A stretch of 64,000 bases of DNA from Aquatica leii (lineage: Eukaryota; Arthropoda; Insecta; Coleoptera; Lampyridae), in the NCBI GenBank assembly GCA_035610365.1, contig CM069434.1, positions 95,840,806-95,904,805 of the forward strand. The letters are read 5' to 3'. The notes below the pieces were generated by a model, which had not been told where the DNA came from, searched no databases, and saw only the letters and a list, made by a program, of their open reading frames with translations. Position numbers and translations under genes: made by a program. Positions 12,541 to 25,124 of this stretch are shown here, in pieces (position 1 is the stretch's first letter; each line of letters begins with the position of its first letter).

Positions 12541-13530
12541 CAAAGGTGACATAGGATCCGGCGGATCACGTTCGCGACACCGTGATGAAGTTCGAGCCCT
12601 GCCGTGTCTCGACATTATTGCTGCTATGCTAAAGTCTGTGGCGCACGGCCTCATAGTGCAATTTTCATCCATCACCTAAAGTTCAGCATCACCACAATAG
12701 TTAAAAGTATTAATAATTTATTTGCACTAAACAGATGTCATTGCTAAAGTTAATATTAACACGTCGATAATCGAATTAATTTGACGTCCTCATTAGATTT
12801 TGAATTAAAGTTCAGTTCGTGAAAGTAATAAAAGTGTAACATCCATAAGTATTTAATTGACATCTTGCTCGAAGAGAACGTTAGATGTCGTCCTTAGACT
12901 GTGAACGTATTAAATTGTCGGGGGTGAAATGTAAAGGGATAACTTCCGAAACTAGATCACTTAGAACTTTCACTGCGTAAGGTGTGAGGTAGTTTACACG
13001 CCACAACAGAAGCAAGATGTTTTGACAGAATGAATATTTAGAATCTTTTGACTCACATTTAACAAGATTAGTTTGATACGCGGCAAGAGCATCGAGATTG
13101 GCTGCTCCCACTTTCCGAGGCGTTCCGGGCAAAGCTTCACGCTGTTGCTGTAATTGATTTACACGCGGATGTTTCAAAAACAGCTTCGGGAGCGAAATAT
13201 AAAAAGGTAGCTAGCGTCGTGTAAGTATCGGTGGTTTGGTACGACTGACCACACCGCCGAGACGCTATCAAGGAATGCAACGGCGCCAACACAACGACGG
13301 TGATTCTGCCATTTTTTGGTGGCACGATCCCCTCTTTCCTCTCAGACAGTTCGATGACAGCATGCTAGGCTTTTGTGTCCCCGGAGTTTCCCCTTTATAT
13401 TCCCCCTTACTTCGGCGCACCTGGGCGGGCATAATAATACATATTGGGATCCTTTATTCTCAAGCTACGAGTTTGAGGGAGATCAACTTGACTCCGGGCT
13501 TTTAGGTAGGACGTTAAAGATGCCACTCCT
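12541..13530. other. GC-richer island of unknown nature
   Basis: Base composition shifts clearly from the surrounding AT-rich DNA, with many CpG dinucleotides, for example CCGGCGGATCACGTTCGCGA near 12556 and GGCGCACCTGGGCGGGC near 13414. Several overlapping ORFs of 60-100 codons are open on both strands (minus 12881-13177 and 13137-13325; plus 13236-13505, the last without ATG), as expected in GC-richer DNA. I recognise no protein family in any of them. A potential splice donor, AGGTAGGA, follows near 13504. It could be a host promoter with a 5' exon, or an unrecognised element such as an LTR; the sequence alone does not decide. Confidence 0.45.
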
Positions 13531-16122
13531 ACTGGCAGGACTATAGCTAGAACATGCCTTTTCCACTACATCAACCCATGGACTACTCGTGTTTATAGGC
13601 AGTGCTATAGTTTTTAATTTTATTACCACTTTTTCCATTCCGCTCCTACCCTTTCAGCAGTAATAAAATGTCTCCCTGATTGTTTTTATTTCTTAATAAC
13701 TGCTTCTTGCCTTTTTATTTTTACTAAAACAAAAATTAAACTCCTCGATTTTAATAAAACAAAAAATAATTAATCACCTACAAATTTATCAACACTCGCC
13801 CCCCGCAACCTTAATTAAACAACACATTATCACAATCACTACTAATACAAAGGCAAGCTAATTAAATTTCAACTAACAAATTAAATTGCCACGAAACAAA
13901 TTCAAATATTTAAATATAAACCACGCACGTTTAAATTAATTTTAATCGATCACTATAAACGAAACGGCATGTATTTTATGTTTTTCTTCAACACTACAAA
14001 CGCCAACGCACAGATAAATTCGGTTAATTAAAAAATCTCATTAAATTTTCTTATGGCAATTGCAAATAATAATGATTTTATTTGTAATATAGTAGCAAAT
14101 AAAAACGAAAGTATTTTTAATAATATAAAAATCGTACCACATAAAAAAATTTATTAAGGCTAACAAAAATTACACCCATCAAATTAAATTTCTGAATGTA
14201 TATTATTATATAAAAATATAGTGAATAGTCCTTGATTCCATTTTTTTATAATAAAAACTTAATTATACCCTACCGGCAATCTTACAATGATCTATAATTT
14301 TATTATTTTTTTTTTAATTTTTATATTAATTTAATTTTTCTAATGCATTTCATTATATGTAGGTATATACAACACACTTTTACTAGTAGCTAATTAAATT
14401 TAAAACGTTTAATTATATTACCATTTTCAACGCCTTCGAGGTGGTATCGCTCATTAAAAATTAATAATCTAAATTGATTTAATTAAACAGACCACACTAT
14501 TGTATGTTTATAATAACAAATTATTTATATGTTAAGTTGAATTTTCTTTCGAAAGGCGAAACATGGGTTTTTTGTTTTAATTGAATGAAATTAATGTCAA
14601 AAAGTTGACTAAATTTATTGAGACAAAAATTTATTATGTTGATTTCACATAAATAAATAAGTTAAACATTAAATAATATTTAATTGATTTAGATTGACAA
14701 TTTTTTTTGTAATTATTTGTTGTTTTTTAGCGAAACATTAAAATTATGTTTTTGGTTTAAAAACTAATACTAAAAAAAATTAATATTTATTTTTAAGTGC
14801 AATTATAATTTTCTTAATTTGTTTCAATTAAAAAAATGTTTTATGATAAAACGATTCCAAATCTTCCTCGTATTTTTTCTTTATAATGAATTCTTAGTTT
14901 CCATAACATTTACCGTAATGTAAGTTTAAAAGAGTGTACTAATTTTCTCTTCGTTAAGATCAAACACGATTATGATAATATAGATTTTTTCTTCACATAA
15001 ACAGAATGCATAAAATAAATATTTATTGCACTAAGTAACAAAGTCAACAGAAAAAATAGACATATTTTGGTTCTTCTTTAGCCGTACACACAAAATTAAA
15101 TAAAGAGAAAAAAGTTCTTTAGTAAATAAAGAAGAAAAAACAAAAGGGTAGTCAGTTTTTTTTTTATTTGTAACTTTACCGGACGCTTCACGTAATTTTT
15201 TACAGATTTTATAACAACGCTTCAAATAACGCATTGAACTTCTCACTCAATTTGTTCATGTTCTATTTCTTCTTCGCGTTTGCGTTATTTACGATTTTTC
15301 TTATTTTTCTCTCATGACTTGTAGCACTTTTAACTTTTAAAAAGAAGAAGAGAAAACTTGTTTTAGAACTTTTGAAAAAGTTTGTTTTTTTAGTAAACGA
15401 TTTTGATGCTAGTAACTGCTTTCAATATATATTTTAATTGTTTTTTTTTGGTAATTGTACTCGTGGCCTCAACCGGATTCCCAGAATAAGAATGTTTTTT
15501 AAGGATTTAAAAAAACTTTTGTTCAAAGCTAATTTACCAAATACCACATCAACAAAATGTTAGAGTAGCGTAGACTCATTTCTCTGACATTTTAAAGAAT
15601 AAATCTATTGATATGTCTGCCGTCGTTCTCTTTTTTTTTATACATATGTCAATAAGCTGTTGCAACAGCCAATAACCGAAACTGTTTTTTTGGATGTAAT
15701 CAAAGTACCTACCTTATTTGGGTTTTTTTCAAAAACGTATCAGATCGATTTAAGTGTCAAAGTTTTTTTTCAAATTAGGTGACGTCTTTAATAAAGTTTT
15801 AGTCAATCATATCCGTTAAACTTACTTTTTTAAAGTTGTGATTTGTTTGGTAATTTAAAAGGTAATTTTTTTCACGCAGTCACTAAAAAGTATTTTTTTA
15901 AGTATATGTTCTTATTAATTCTTTTTTTAAAAACTCCAAACGGGTTCTTATTATATTATTTTATTTTTCACTTCACACCACCTTCTCATAAATATTTGTT
16001 TTAATTTTTATTTACATCGTCAAGCGTATACTATAAAACTATTATGTACAAAATCGAATCTTTAAACTTGAATCTGAAAAATAATAATTATTAAAGTAAA
16101 CTCAAAAAACAATATACATAAA
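13531..16122. other. AT-rich DNA, no gene seen
   Basis: About 2.6 kb of AT-rich sequence with no recognised coding, terminal-repeat or RNA-gene signature. Confidence 0.4.
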
Positions 16123-16990
16123 CTTACCAAAATTTACTAATCAAATTAAATATTTGAAGTTTGACAATTTCACGAAATTATAAAATTAGCCTAATAATAG
16201 AAATGTCATAGGTTACAACAAAATAATGGAAACAAAAACTGATTTAGAAAAAGTACATTATTATTTAGGTTAACAACTTCGCCAAGACAAAAATTTTATT
16301 TGTAATTTTTAATTATTTTTTTTTATTTTTATACTTTTCCTCTTGATCATGATAGTTTTAACAAAGAAGTAAATATTAGTTATTATCTACAAAATATGGT
16401 TATCCTTTACATATTATTAAAAATTTACAAAAGAAAATTTGGTCTTCTATTAAAATTAAAAATTATTCATTTCTTACATTTGTTTTTGGTCAAACAAAAA
16501 CATAATTTACTCTTCCTTATATGAACCGTTTTCATTTCAAATTCAAAATTTATTAAAACAATTTAATATTGACATTTTTTTTCGTCTAAAATATATTAGA
16601 TAAATACGGTGTTTATAAATTAAAATGTGGTAACTGCAACGGATTTTCTATAGTACAAACAAGTCGCAAACTTTGTATTAAATTTCTGAACATCTTTTGT
16701 TTTATAAAAATTAAAAAATAACATTTCGTTTAAGTCGTCATCTATTGAATTCTCATCATTCATTTAATTCTAAAAAATATAAAATTTTACATATTTTGAA
16801 TAAAGACTTAAAACTATTTTTTTAGAAATGAAAGAAATAATTAAAAATTACAATTATTTTTCTAAATTAGTTTTTGTTTGTTTCCATTATTTTGTTATAA
16901 CCAAGGACACTTCTATTATTAGGCTAATTTTGTAATTTTATGAAATTGTCAAATTTCAAATATTTAATTTGGTTAGTAAATTTTGGTAAG
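16123..16990. mobile_element. long inverted-repeat (foldback or MITE-like) element
   Basis: The segment begins CTTACCAAAATTTACTAATC and ends with its inverted counterpart, TTAGTAAATTTTGGTAAG. Arms of about 135 bp (16123-16256 and 16856-16990) match closely in inverted orientation, through AAATATTTGAAGTTTGACAA, ATTAGCCTAATAATAGAA and AAAATAATGGAAACAAA. Weaker inverted likeness may run further inward. The roughly 600-bp centre has no ORF of note. The structure fits a non-autonomous DNA transposon about 870 bp long. The element class is unknown and no certain target-site duplication was seen. Confidence 0.75.
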
Positions 16991-17541
16991 TATATTTTTA
17001 TTGTTGTGAGAAATTAAAAATAAAATAAGTATTTTTTAAATGCTTTATTATAAACTACTAATTTTGGTATCTCTTAACAAAGAATTACATGTTTATATTA
17101 TTTTGTAAAACACTAAAAAAAAGAACAAACAAAAAGATTATTTTTAAACTGCTTTCAATTAACTAGGAATTTTAACCTTGTTTAATTTAATTTAATTAAA
17201 TTCAATTACATTTTATCTTTATCTACAAAAGTACTCAAATATAAATGCTTGGTTTGCAATCACAGCTAATTTATCCTAATACACAATATCATTTCAATAA
17301 ATAAAAAAAATGTGGAAACGATTGTATTACGTATGCAATTATGTCATGTGGTTTTCTAATTGTCAAAATCAAGATGTAATTGTTTTAGTTTCAAAAATGG
17401 GTTCAAAATTCTATTATATTGCGTTTGGTTTATTTCAAAAAATATTATTTTTCGGGGTTTTTAACACACCGTCGCAAAAAATAATTGTAGCTGATCACAA
17501 GCACCTTTGTTTAAATTTGAATCGTTCAGAAAACAAAAATA
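16991..17541. other. AT-rich DNA between two inverted-repeat elements
   Basis: Contains a 91-codon ATG ORF (17310-17585) that runs into the left TIR of the next element. Its translation has no family resemblance, so it is not annotated as a gene. Confidence 0.4.
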
Positions 17542-18692
17542 CAAGGTGTCCAAAGTTATCTGCTTGCTATTGCTATTTTCTTTAACATTAAAGCTACCAA
17601 TTGAGTTTGCAAAGTTGAAGCATTTTTCTCGTGGATTACAACAATACAATTAAAAAAAACAATTGAATCGGATTTTGGTAATATTTATAAACCTACTATT
17701 TTTTAAAAGTTTATATATTTTTAGATATTTTAGAACATAAAATTTTAAGTTTAAAGATAAATGAAAAGCGTTTAAGGTTTTCATATTCTACAGTAATAAA
17801 TTTAAATTTTGAATTAAATACTTACTTCAAATTATAACAAAATAATCATTATTGAGCATCAACCGAAACCGAAAACACAGTTTAGCTAATTTATAAAATT
17901 TTCAAAAAACGTATTCGTAAAAACATTTTTGAGCTTTAAACAAAACATTCCGTGTTGTACTTAGAATGGTTCTTCCTCAAATCTGTTAAATAATTTCTCA
18001 AATTCTGTTTTCAAGTTTATAAATTTTACAGTATTGTTGTTTATACATTTTGCAAAAAATCCCATTAGAGAAAAATTTTGTGACGTTAAGTTCCAGGAAC
18101 GTGTAGGCCAACGTATTGGTGCGTTTGTGTCTATTTTGTTTTAACAAAAGCGTTATTTAAGAAATTTGTATTTGCAATATAATCATGAGCATGAACCTCA
18201 TCTTGCTGAAAGTTAACAATCCAAAAAAGCGTTTTGATAATATCTAAAAGCATTTATTAAATTCTTTCTAAGAACTACCTATATTTCTAGTATACCGCAT
18301 TTTTCTGTATGTGTAAACGGCATTTTTTTAACAAATTAAAAAGAAATAATATTTATTGAGTAGTAGAAAACATGGCTAGTTTGATTACATTATAGTTAAA
18401 TATCTTAACCTTAAACGCTTCTCATTTATTTTTAAATTAATTGTAGTAGTGCATAAGACATTGCTTATTAAGATTTTTTTGTTCTTTTAAATATTTCTAA
18501 AATATATAAAGCGTTTCACAAAAAAATAGTTTTTTTTAATATCGCTAAAATTTGTTCAATTGTTTTTTTGAATAGGTACACTGCCGTAGGTAAGCCACAG
18601 GAGAAATGCTTCAACGTTGCTAATTTGTACCAATTTGTAGCTTTAATAATGAAGAATATAGCAAAAGTAAACAGGTAACTTTGGACACTGTG
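17542..18692. mobile_element. IS630/Tc1-mariner-type element with about 100-bp TIRs
   Basis: The left end GGTGTCCAAAGTTATCTGC (17546 on) and the right end, whose inverse reads AGTGTCCAAAGTTACCTG (ending near 18690), begin TIRs that match for about 100 bp. They include TTAAAGCTACAAATTG-like and GTTGAAGCATTT blocks (left arm about 17542-17645, right arm about 18585-18692). Each outer end abuts a TA dinucleotide (17540-17541 and 18693-18694), the target duplication expected of this superfamily. Total length is about 1.15 kb. The interior carries a decayed transposase on the minus strand, annotated separately, which supports the assignment independently. Confidence 0.85.
17950..18300 (-). pseudogene. 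DDE transposase fragment of the 17.5-18.7 kb element
   Basis: Read on the minus strand, the block near 18225 gives FQQDEVHAHDYIANT, resembling the FQQDGAPxH second-acid motif of insect IS630-related transposases. Near 18130 a different frame gives PIRWPTRSWNLTSQNFSLMG, clearly the PIxWPxRSPDLTPLDFFLWG hallmark of the same proteins. The tail then reads KTEFEKLFNRFEEE. At least one frame change and a stop separate the blocks. The N-terminal DNA-binding region and first catalytic Asp are not recognisable. The terminal repeats around it are much better preserved than this gene. Confidence 0.8.
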
Positions 18693-20139
18693 TATATATT
18701 TGAATTCAAAAATTTACTTTGAATTGCATACTCTTTTATGCATAATAATTTGCTATGATTCGTTTTTGTTGACTAAAACTTTCAGAATTAATTTATAGAC
18801 CCAAACAAATTCCAAATCGCTTTTCAGCTAAAGCAATGATTTGAACACAACTTGAGTCAATTTAATAATTGTCTTTCGTTTTTATGAAACAGTGTTTGTA
18901 TTTTCTTTAAATATAATTATAACCTTGATAAAGAATTCTGTTCCAAAAAGTTTTGCTGCAAAAAAATTTACAAAATCGATTAAAAACGTTTTCTACAAAA
19001 TTGATTTCTTATATTAAATAAATTTTAACCTTAATTAACAAAGAATTTTTCAAAAAAATGCACAAAACTGCAAATAACAAATAGATACATAAAATTGGTT
19101 TATAAAATAAAGCAATTAAAATTATCTTAAAAAATACAATAATAAACATGTTTTCATTGCTTTTATTTAAAATAAAATAAAAAAATTAAATGTTTTAATT
19201 TCTGTTTATGTAAATTTTTTTGTGATAAGACAAGCCAATTTTTTTAAGTTTTGTAAACTAAATTTTATAATTACTTTTTATATAAATATTCCTGATTTTA
19301 CAAATTTTCTAACCTACACTTAAAACATTATTACGTGATTTGGTTTTCCAAACAAAATATAAATACGATTTTTATTTATACAAACAGATTTTTATTATTT
19401 AAATATTGCGTAACCCTAGAATCGTTACTTTGATTGCATATGCAAAATAATTTTTTTACAGCGACAAATACAAGAAAACAAACAATTCTTTAGGATAAGT
19501 TAGTAGCGGATTAACACAACAAAAGTAACTGAATTATGAAACTATTCTATGTTGATACTTAAAATAAAAACATTTAAAGTTAACAATACTGTTAGTTTTA
19601 ATGTTTTTTTTTGTTATAGTTATAGTCATTCTAACACTATTATTGTTAAAAAATCATTTTGGATTTTTGCGACCATAGTCGGATCAGTACATTTAAAGTA
19701 GGTTCAAAAACCACAAACAATGCACCTCAGCTACAGCTGTTTAAATTACCCACTTATTCTTATCGATTACATGGTCATCATTTACCAGGTCAACGTTTGT
19801 GTGATTATAACGTTTATTTGTAATATCTTCTGCTAAATCAAATGATATTCTATATGTTCTTGTTCATTTCGATTTTTTTGACATTTTATTAGTAATGTGT
19901 TTTTTCTTTATTCTTATTTATTATTATTTTCTTTATTTTTTAATTGGTAAATTTTGTCTTTTTTTACTTATTCTTTGATTTTCAATAGTTATTACTACAG
20001 AGACTCAAAACCATTTAGGTTTCGGTTAATTTTATAATCAATTTTATATAATTGTCATAACAAAAAAAAATTATTTGTTTTTTTGTGGTAAACAAATAAA
20101 TTATTGTAGAATTAAAGTTTCTACAAGTTATAATTTTAT
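18693..20139. other. AT-rich DNA, no gene seen
   Basis: No recognisable coding or repeat feature. A slightly less AT-rich patch near 19680-19800 has no open frame of interest. Confidence 0.4.
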
Positions 20140-20735
20140 AATAATGTATTACTTTTTATAAATTTCGTCTGTAAAGTTGTCTACATGCTAAGCTTTTGTC
20201 ACACGTCGCATCTTCAGAACCTCAAACAACTTTGTTGTTTATTGAAGAAGATTATTTTGAAGTATAACTCGTGAAAACCTAAATTCTATGAAAATTTTTT
20301 AAAACAAAATAGTTTGTATTACGCGTTGACGCGTTGTTTCTAAATTTTTAAAAATTAGGTATATAAAATCTGAGAAAATAAGTTAAGTTCTTAATTTGTT
20401 CAACGGAAATTTGATCAATAAAATTCTAATCAAGCGGTAAGAATATTCTAGCAAGTTTTTAATAGAGATAAAATTTATTAGTTTTAACAGAATTTAGGTT
20501 TTCACCGCTTGATTTTACATTACAGTTTTTCATTCGGGATATTCGGTGTTGTCGATTTTATTTAAGTCGAGTTTTTGTCACACGCTACAATAAACATCTT
20601 CAGGACGTACAATAAACTGATTAATTGCGTCTTAAAATTCTGCTTCATAAACTGACTTTCGATCGATAAAACTGGTTTCCAAATATCCGTTAAAGAAAAT
20701 TTCCTAAATTTTTGTTGACAATAAATTGACACTTT
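20140..20735 (-). mobile_element. Penelope-like element tails (family B), minus strand
   Basis: On the minus strand the stretch GATATTTGGAAACCAGTTTT with TCGAT and GTCAGTTTATG (about 20700-20650) matches 28313-28355 on plus, which precedes a Penelope reverse transcriptase fragment. Downstream come CTGAAGATG and GTGTGACAAAAACTCGAC (about 20610-20565), then an inverted CAAGCGGT/ACCGCTTG pair and GCTAGAAT. A second tail with CTGAAGATGCGACGTGTGAC and AAAAGCTT lies about 390 bp further along (about 20222-20190). Two tail-like copies in one orientation fit the tandem arrangement common in Penelope-like elements. The assignment rests on similarity to the 28.3-kb copy. Confidence 0.6.
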
Positions 20736-20965
20736 AACAAGAACTTTAGTATTTCTAAACAAAATTTGATGATTCGTTTCTAATATTTGTTCCGTTACCA
20801 TAAATTTAGAAGACCATAAAATCTTAAGCTTTTGCGGTTATTATGTTTATGATTATAAGCGACTTTCGACTTAGACCGCGTCGTAGTAAAACACCCAGAC
20901 TTAGGCTTGGTCCTAGTCTCTTCTTGAGAGCCAAAACAAGAAGTAGAACCTTCGTCGTATAATAA
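20736..20965. other. spacer
   Basis: Short stretch between Penelope tails and the LINE remnant. The part from about 20870 (GACCGCGTCGTAGTAAAAC) may already belong to the LINE. Confidence 0.3.
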
Positions 20966-22615
20966 AAATTCTTTGAATCAGCAATTGACTATGTCATCAC
21001 AAATAATTATTTCCACCTAAATACTAGATGTAAGAACAATGAATTCCGTAGACATCGGAAGCGACCATAATTTAGTAATTAAGAAAAGAAGATTACAAAA
21101 TCAATAAACCAAAAAAAAACCCCACTAAACAGAGAGTTATTAGAAAACGATAGCATACAATACTTATACCAAAAAAGACTTAAAGAACACATCCAAAATA
21201 AACTAAAAGGAACTAACAACGACGTAGACACAAACCGGCACAAATTAAAAAAAAACACATTAGATGCAATAACAGAAACGTTACAAACTAGAAGAATAAA
21301 TAAAGTTCAATAGCCCAAACTAAAAACACCATGATTTTGCAAAGAGATCAAAGATCTATCAAACACAAAAAGATAAGTTTACACGAGATTTAAATCTGCA
21401 AAAACAGCAGAGAGTGTAATGAGTATAAAACAATAATAAACCAAACTCAAAAATAAGGCAAATAAAAACACAAGATTGGGGAGCCTACACTAGTAGACTA
21501 CTAAGTAGACAGACCCAGTAAGCGTGCCATAGATGTGGAGAATAAAGCAATTGAAATAGCCATAAAACAGCTGTAAAAAAATCACCAGGAGAAATTGGCA
21601 TCACAAATTAAATGTTGAATGAAAAACTCACATCGTCATTTCTATATTCAAGAAAGGACATATACATAAGCCAGAAAACTATAAAAAAATAAACGTATTC
21701 AGTTTAATGATTCAATTAATAACAAAGCTTATAATTGAGAAACTCTCCTAAATAATAAATCGTACTACAGAACAGCTTCAAGACAGGCAGATCTTGTAAC
21801 GAAAATGTAACAAATGCACTAGCAGTCTTAATACAAAACATATACAGTTCTATATAATTATTGTGGAATAAAAAGAGAAAGTGGTTTAATGTAAAAATAG
21901 AAACAACAAAGAAAATCAGACAAAGCAATTTATTAAGTTCTTTAATGTTTTTCTTCATAATAGACAATTTTTTAAGAAATCAGACAACTAGAAAAATACA
22001 AAATGTGAAACATGTAGTTTAATATTGTAAGTTATGCGTACGAGGCAGCATTAGTTGCAGATAGCAATAACTAATTACAAAGACTGCTCTGTCAATTCTG
22101 AAACAGTTGTAAGAAGTTTAACTTAGAAATATCTACGAGTGAAACAGAAACTCTAACAACAAGTAAAATACCGCTAAAGTTCAAATTAGAAGCACAAGGC
22201 GAGTGATAAAACATACGTACCTTGCGTTAAATATCACCAGTAATAGAATATTAGTAAACAAAACGAAAGAACAACCGTATAAAACAGCATTAATATCGGA
22301 ATGTCTCAATGACGCCATATGGGACAACAAATATCTCACAAAGAAACCTCAGCTTCAAATCTACAAAAATGTTATAGGACCAGTCCTAACATATGCAGTA
22401 GAAACGATAGTTAATAATGCAAAAACAAAATAAATACTAAGTATACCAGAGATGGCAACACTTAAGAAAAGAGCAGAAAAACGAGAAAAAATTATATAAG
22501 AAATGAGACATTCCGACAAGCACTAGACGAATGGGTAAATCAATTAATAATTACATTACGAAAATGGCAAACGAAAGACTAGTGAAAGCAGCACATGACA
22601 ACTCCTTAAGTCGCT
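20966..22615 (+). pseudogene. RTE-like LINE ORF2 remnant
   Basis: Decayed endonuclease-reverse transcriptase in many frame pieces. The 5' part has KNNEFRRHRK followed by a SDHNLV-like end of the endonuclease domain, then NRELLENDSIQYLYQKRL and ITETLQTRRI, typical of the linker of insect RTE-type elements annotated as craniofacial-development-protein-2-like. The palm gives a GEIGITN block and then YSRKDIYISQKTIKK, resembling FKKGDxxxPENYRGI. The C-terminal part (about 22215-22430) is open for 76 codons and reads NITSNRILVNKTKEQPYKTA, then VIGPVLTYAVET, the usual RTE tail. No catalytic YxDD motif survives. The copy is old and internally shortened. Confidence 0.75.
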
Positions 22616-22989
22616 TATAATAATAATGAAAAAAAAGAAACTTAAACAAAAGTTTCTACAACTGATACAATTTTTTCACTAACTAGAAGGTGTCTTGGAA
22701 CAAATACGAAGTTAAAACGTTTACATGAAGCAGAACATAATGAGTATGAAAATAAGTTAACAACTGTACTGGACGTTACTCTGGTATAGACAGAAGGTTT
22801 AATAAAACAAATTGTTTTTTTTTGTTTTTGGTTTGTTAAAAAAAAACTTAAACCGATTGTCTCACCATCACTATTCTCAAAAACTGTCGGTAGCAAACTT
22901 TTTTCTGCACAGAGCTGATACAAAAATGATTCATTTTTTTTAAATTATTCTTTTCTGATTATAACTTATAGTACTTACACGTTATTCTT
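22616..22989. other. spacer with a minus-strand ORF of no known family
   Basis: A 93-codon minus ORF (22642-22923) covers this stretch. Its translation resembles nothing I know and it sits between two transposon fossils. Not called as a gene. Confidence 0.35.
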
Positions 22990-24330
22990 TAATAATATGT
23001 CTACACAATCAAAAAACAACAGGCTTCTTACTCAAGCCCAACGGGAAGTTGCAGAAAACCTAATTCTAGATTGGGTTGGCAACACCATTCAGGAAAGTGA
23101 GAGTAATGCTAAAGATGAGGTAAAGCCTAAAAATTTTGAGAACAGGTTTACGTGAATAATGAAAGCTTACAAAGAAGAATTGTTAAAGTGAATGAAAAAA
23201 ATTGATCATAATTAAGACTTGTAGAAAAAAATAGGCATCAATGAAGTACAGTTCTTAAATTATTGAATATCGAAAAAATATACTTCATATTGTTCCGAGC
23301 CCAGTAAAAATTTTTCGAAATGATTTCCTTGCGAACGATTTTTTTCAAGTATTCGTAGTTCGGATTCTATGATTGACAAAATTGCGTAACATACAAATGC
23401 TGTAATTCAAAAAAATCTGATAAATATACAGCAAAATCTCATGCTACAATATCTACTATTGGTCTTAATTAGATAAGAGAGACAGAGCGATAAGAGATAG
23501 AATTATTGATATTGTCTACTTATTTTAAAAGTAATCATTTTTTATTCTAAAAGTTATTTGATTACAAAATATGTGAAACTGTGTTTAAAGCAGTTATGAA
23601 TCGTGAAAGTTTCAAATTCGTATAGACCAAGCTCTTACGTAACCATAGACAAACAACTACTAAGTTCTGAGGAAAATGCTCTTTTCAAATGTACCTACCA
23701 AATAAGCCGTGTAAATATGGGATAAAAAAATTTGATATTTCATCAAACTACTTGCTATATTTAGGCCAAAACACAAACATCAATAGAGAAAAATAAAATG
23801 AAAAATGTCAAACAGTTGTAGGTTCAAATCAAAATATCACAATGAACAATTGGTGTACGTCTACTACTAGCTAATGATTTATTAGCTTTATTTTACAAGC
23901 TTACTATGGTTAGAACTATAAAAAAAACTAAAGGAAAGATTAATGCATAAATATCAACTACTAACAATCGCGATCTAGGCAGCTTAAAATTTTGTTTTGC
24001 CAACGAAAAAGTGCTTGTCTATACACAAAAAAAAAACAGAAAAAACAGAAATTATGCAGACTTAAAATTAGACAAAAAGATCATTGGATACATTGGACCA
24101 AATGTGTTCAACTATGAGTACTTCTAAAAAATAAAAGATGGCATCTCTGCTTTTTTTAAATACTAAATATTGCTTACATAAATAAACAAACCGTTTCGGA
24201 AAAAGTCACAGTGACTAATAAGTTTAATAGAACTATTTATGCAAGTTGATCATAAAAAAAAAGACGAATGACTACCCACTTTTGTGTAAAATGTAGAAAA
24301 CCATTTTGTAATAAAAGCAAAATTTGTTCC
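22990..24330 (+). pseudogene. piggyBac-like transposase remnant
   Basis: Many-frame fossil. The 5' part reads TQAQREVAENLILDWVGNTI, possibly an N-terminal segment. From about 23610 the order of the piggyBac DDE domain appears: YVTIDKQLLSSEENALFKCT (the family's IDExxxxFRGRCxF), GVRLLLANDLLALFYKLTMV (WFTSVPLAxxLLxxxLTxVG), then IKKTKGKINA, LGSLKFCFANEKVLVYTQKK and a distant DHKKKDE block where piggyBac has DxxxxxY. The first catalytic Asp motif near KxYGxK and the MDNWFTS block are disrupted. Stops and frame changes throughout show it is inactive. No TTAA-flanked ends were identified. Confidence 0.75.
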
Positions 24331-24851
24331 CGATCAGCATTGTTATCAATTTATTGACATACGAGTGTCATTTTAATGATAATATTTTGATACAAAATTA
24401 TTGGTACGATTTTCATAGCTTGGTGGTTTGTATAGGCTGCTATCGTTGTCAATGCATCATTCTGTTATAAATTTAACGCAAAAATTTAAACGCTCAAAGC
24501 ATCAATTTAGTTCATACAAAATTCATGAAAGCGTTATACATACTTTTTCATATTGGTCATTTTGCAAACGTTGCATAATATTTTTCTCGGCAATTATTAA
24601 TCTGAAGATGGCAATTTATTTACTACTAGGACAGGAATCGAATATGTGTAGTTATCCATTTAATCTATTGTGTATTTTACGCAAAAGACAATTTGTAAAA
24701 AAAGATAAATTATTTTAGACATAATAATAAAATAATTAAATAATAATTCAACGTCGTGGAATAATAATAATTATTAAAGGTAAATAGATATAATTTTAGA
24801 CATAAAAGTTTCACCATAGAACATATTAATAATTTTTTACGGTAAATGGTG
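24331..24851. other. AT-rich left flank of the pogo element
   Basis: Holds a 96-codon ORF (24428-24718, non-ATG start) without family resemblance, then A/T-only tracts. This is the DNA into which the pogo element inserted. Confidence 0.4.
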
Positions 24852-24853
24852 TA

Positions 24854-24882
24854 GAGGAAAGTCGCCTAATTTCGGACAGAGT
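24854..24882 (+). repeat. left terminal inverted repeat of pogo element
   Basis: Pairs with 27447-27475. A related motif, CTCAATTTCGGATA, follows at once (24886 on), so the end contains at least two copies of a likely transposase-binding motif. Confidence 0.88.
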
Positions 24883-25124
24883 CTCAATTTCGGATAGCAA
24901 GGTATTTCTGATAATCAAATGTATCAAAAAACAGAAAACTCTCCTTGGCATCGGTAACTGGTACAGCAACCTATATATCTATTAATATTTTATATTTCGA
25001 CACTTCTGTGTAAGATGGCAGCAGAAAAGTTATAAAGCGTGAAAACGAGTTTTTATTTGTTTCGTCGTTTTGGCCTGTGTTTTGGTGTAAAAAATTGTGT
25101 TTAATTTTTGATTTCCCGACCTGG

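Noticed and set aside
12550-12620. Possible tRNA or tRNA-derived SINE because of GTTCGAGCCC near 12588
   Set aside because: The B-box-like motif is good, but no A box at the right distance, no cloverleaf stems and no acceptor pairing could be found.
13236-13505. 89-codon ORF in the GC island as a protein gene
   Set aside because: No ATG start, no recognisable domain, and the opposite strand is equally open.
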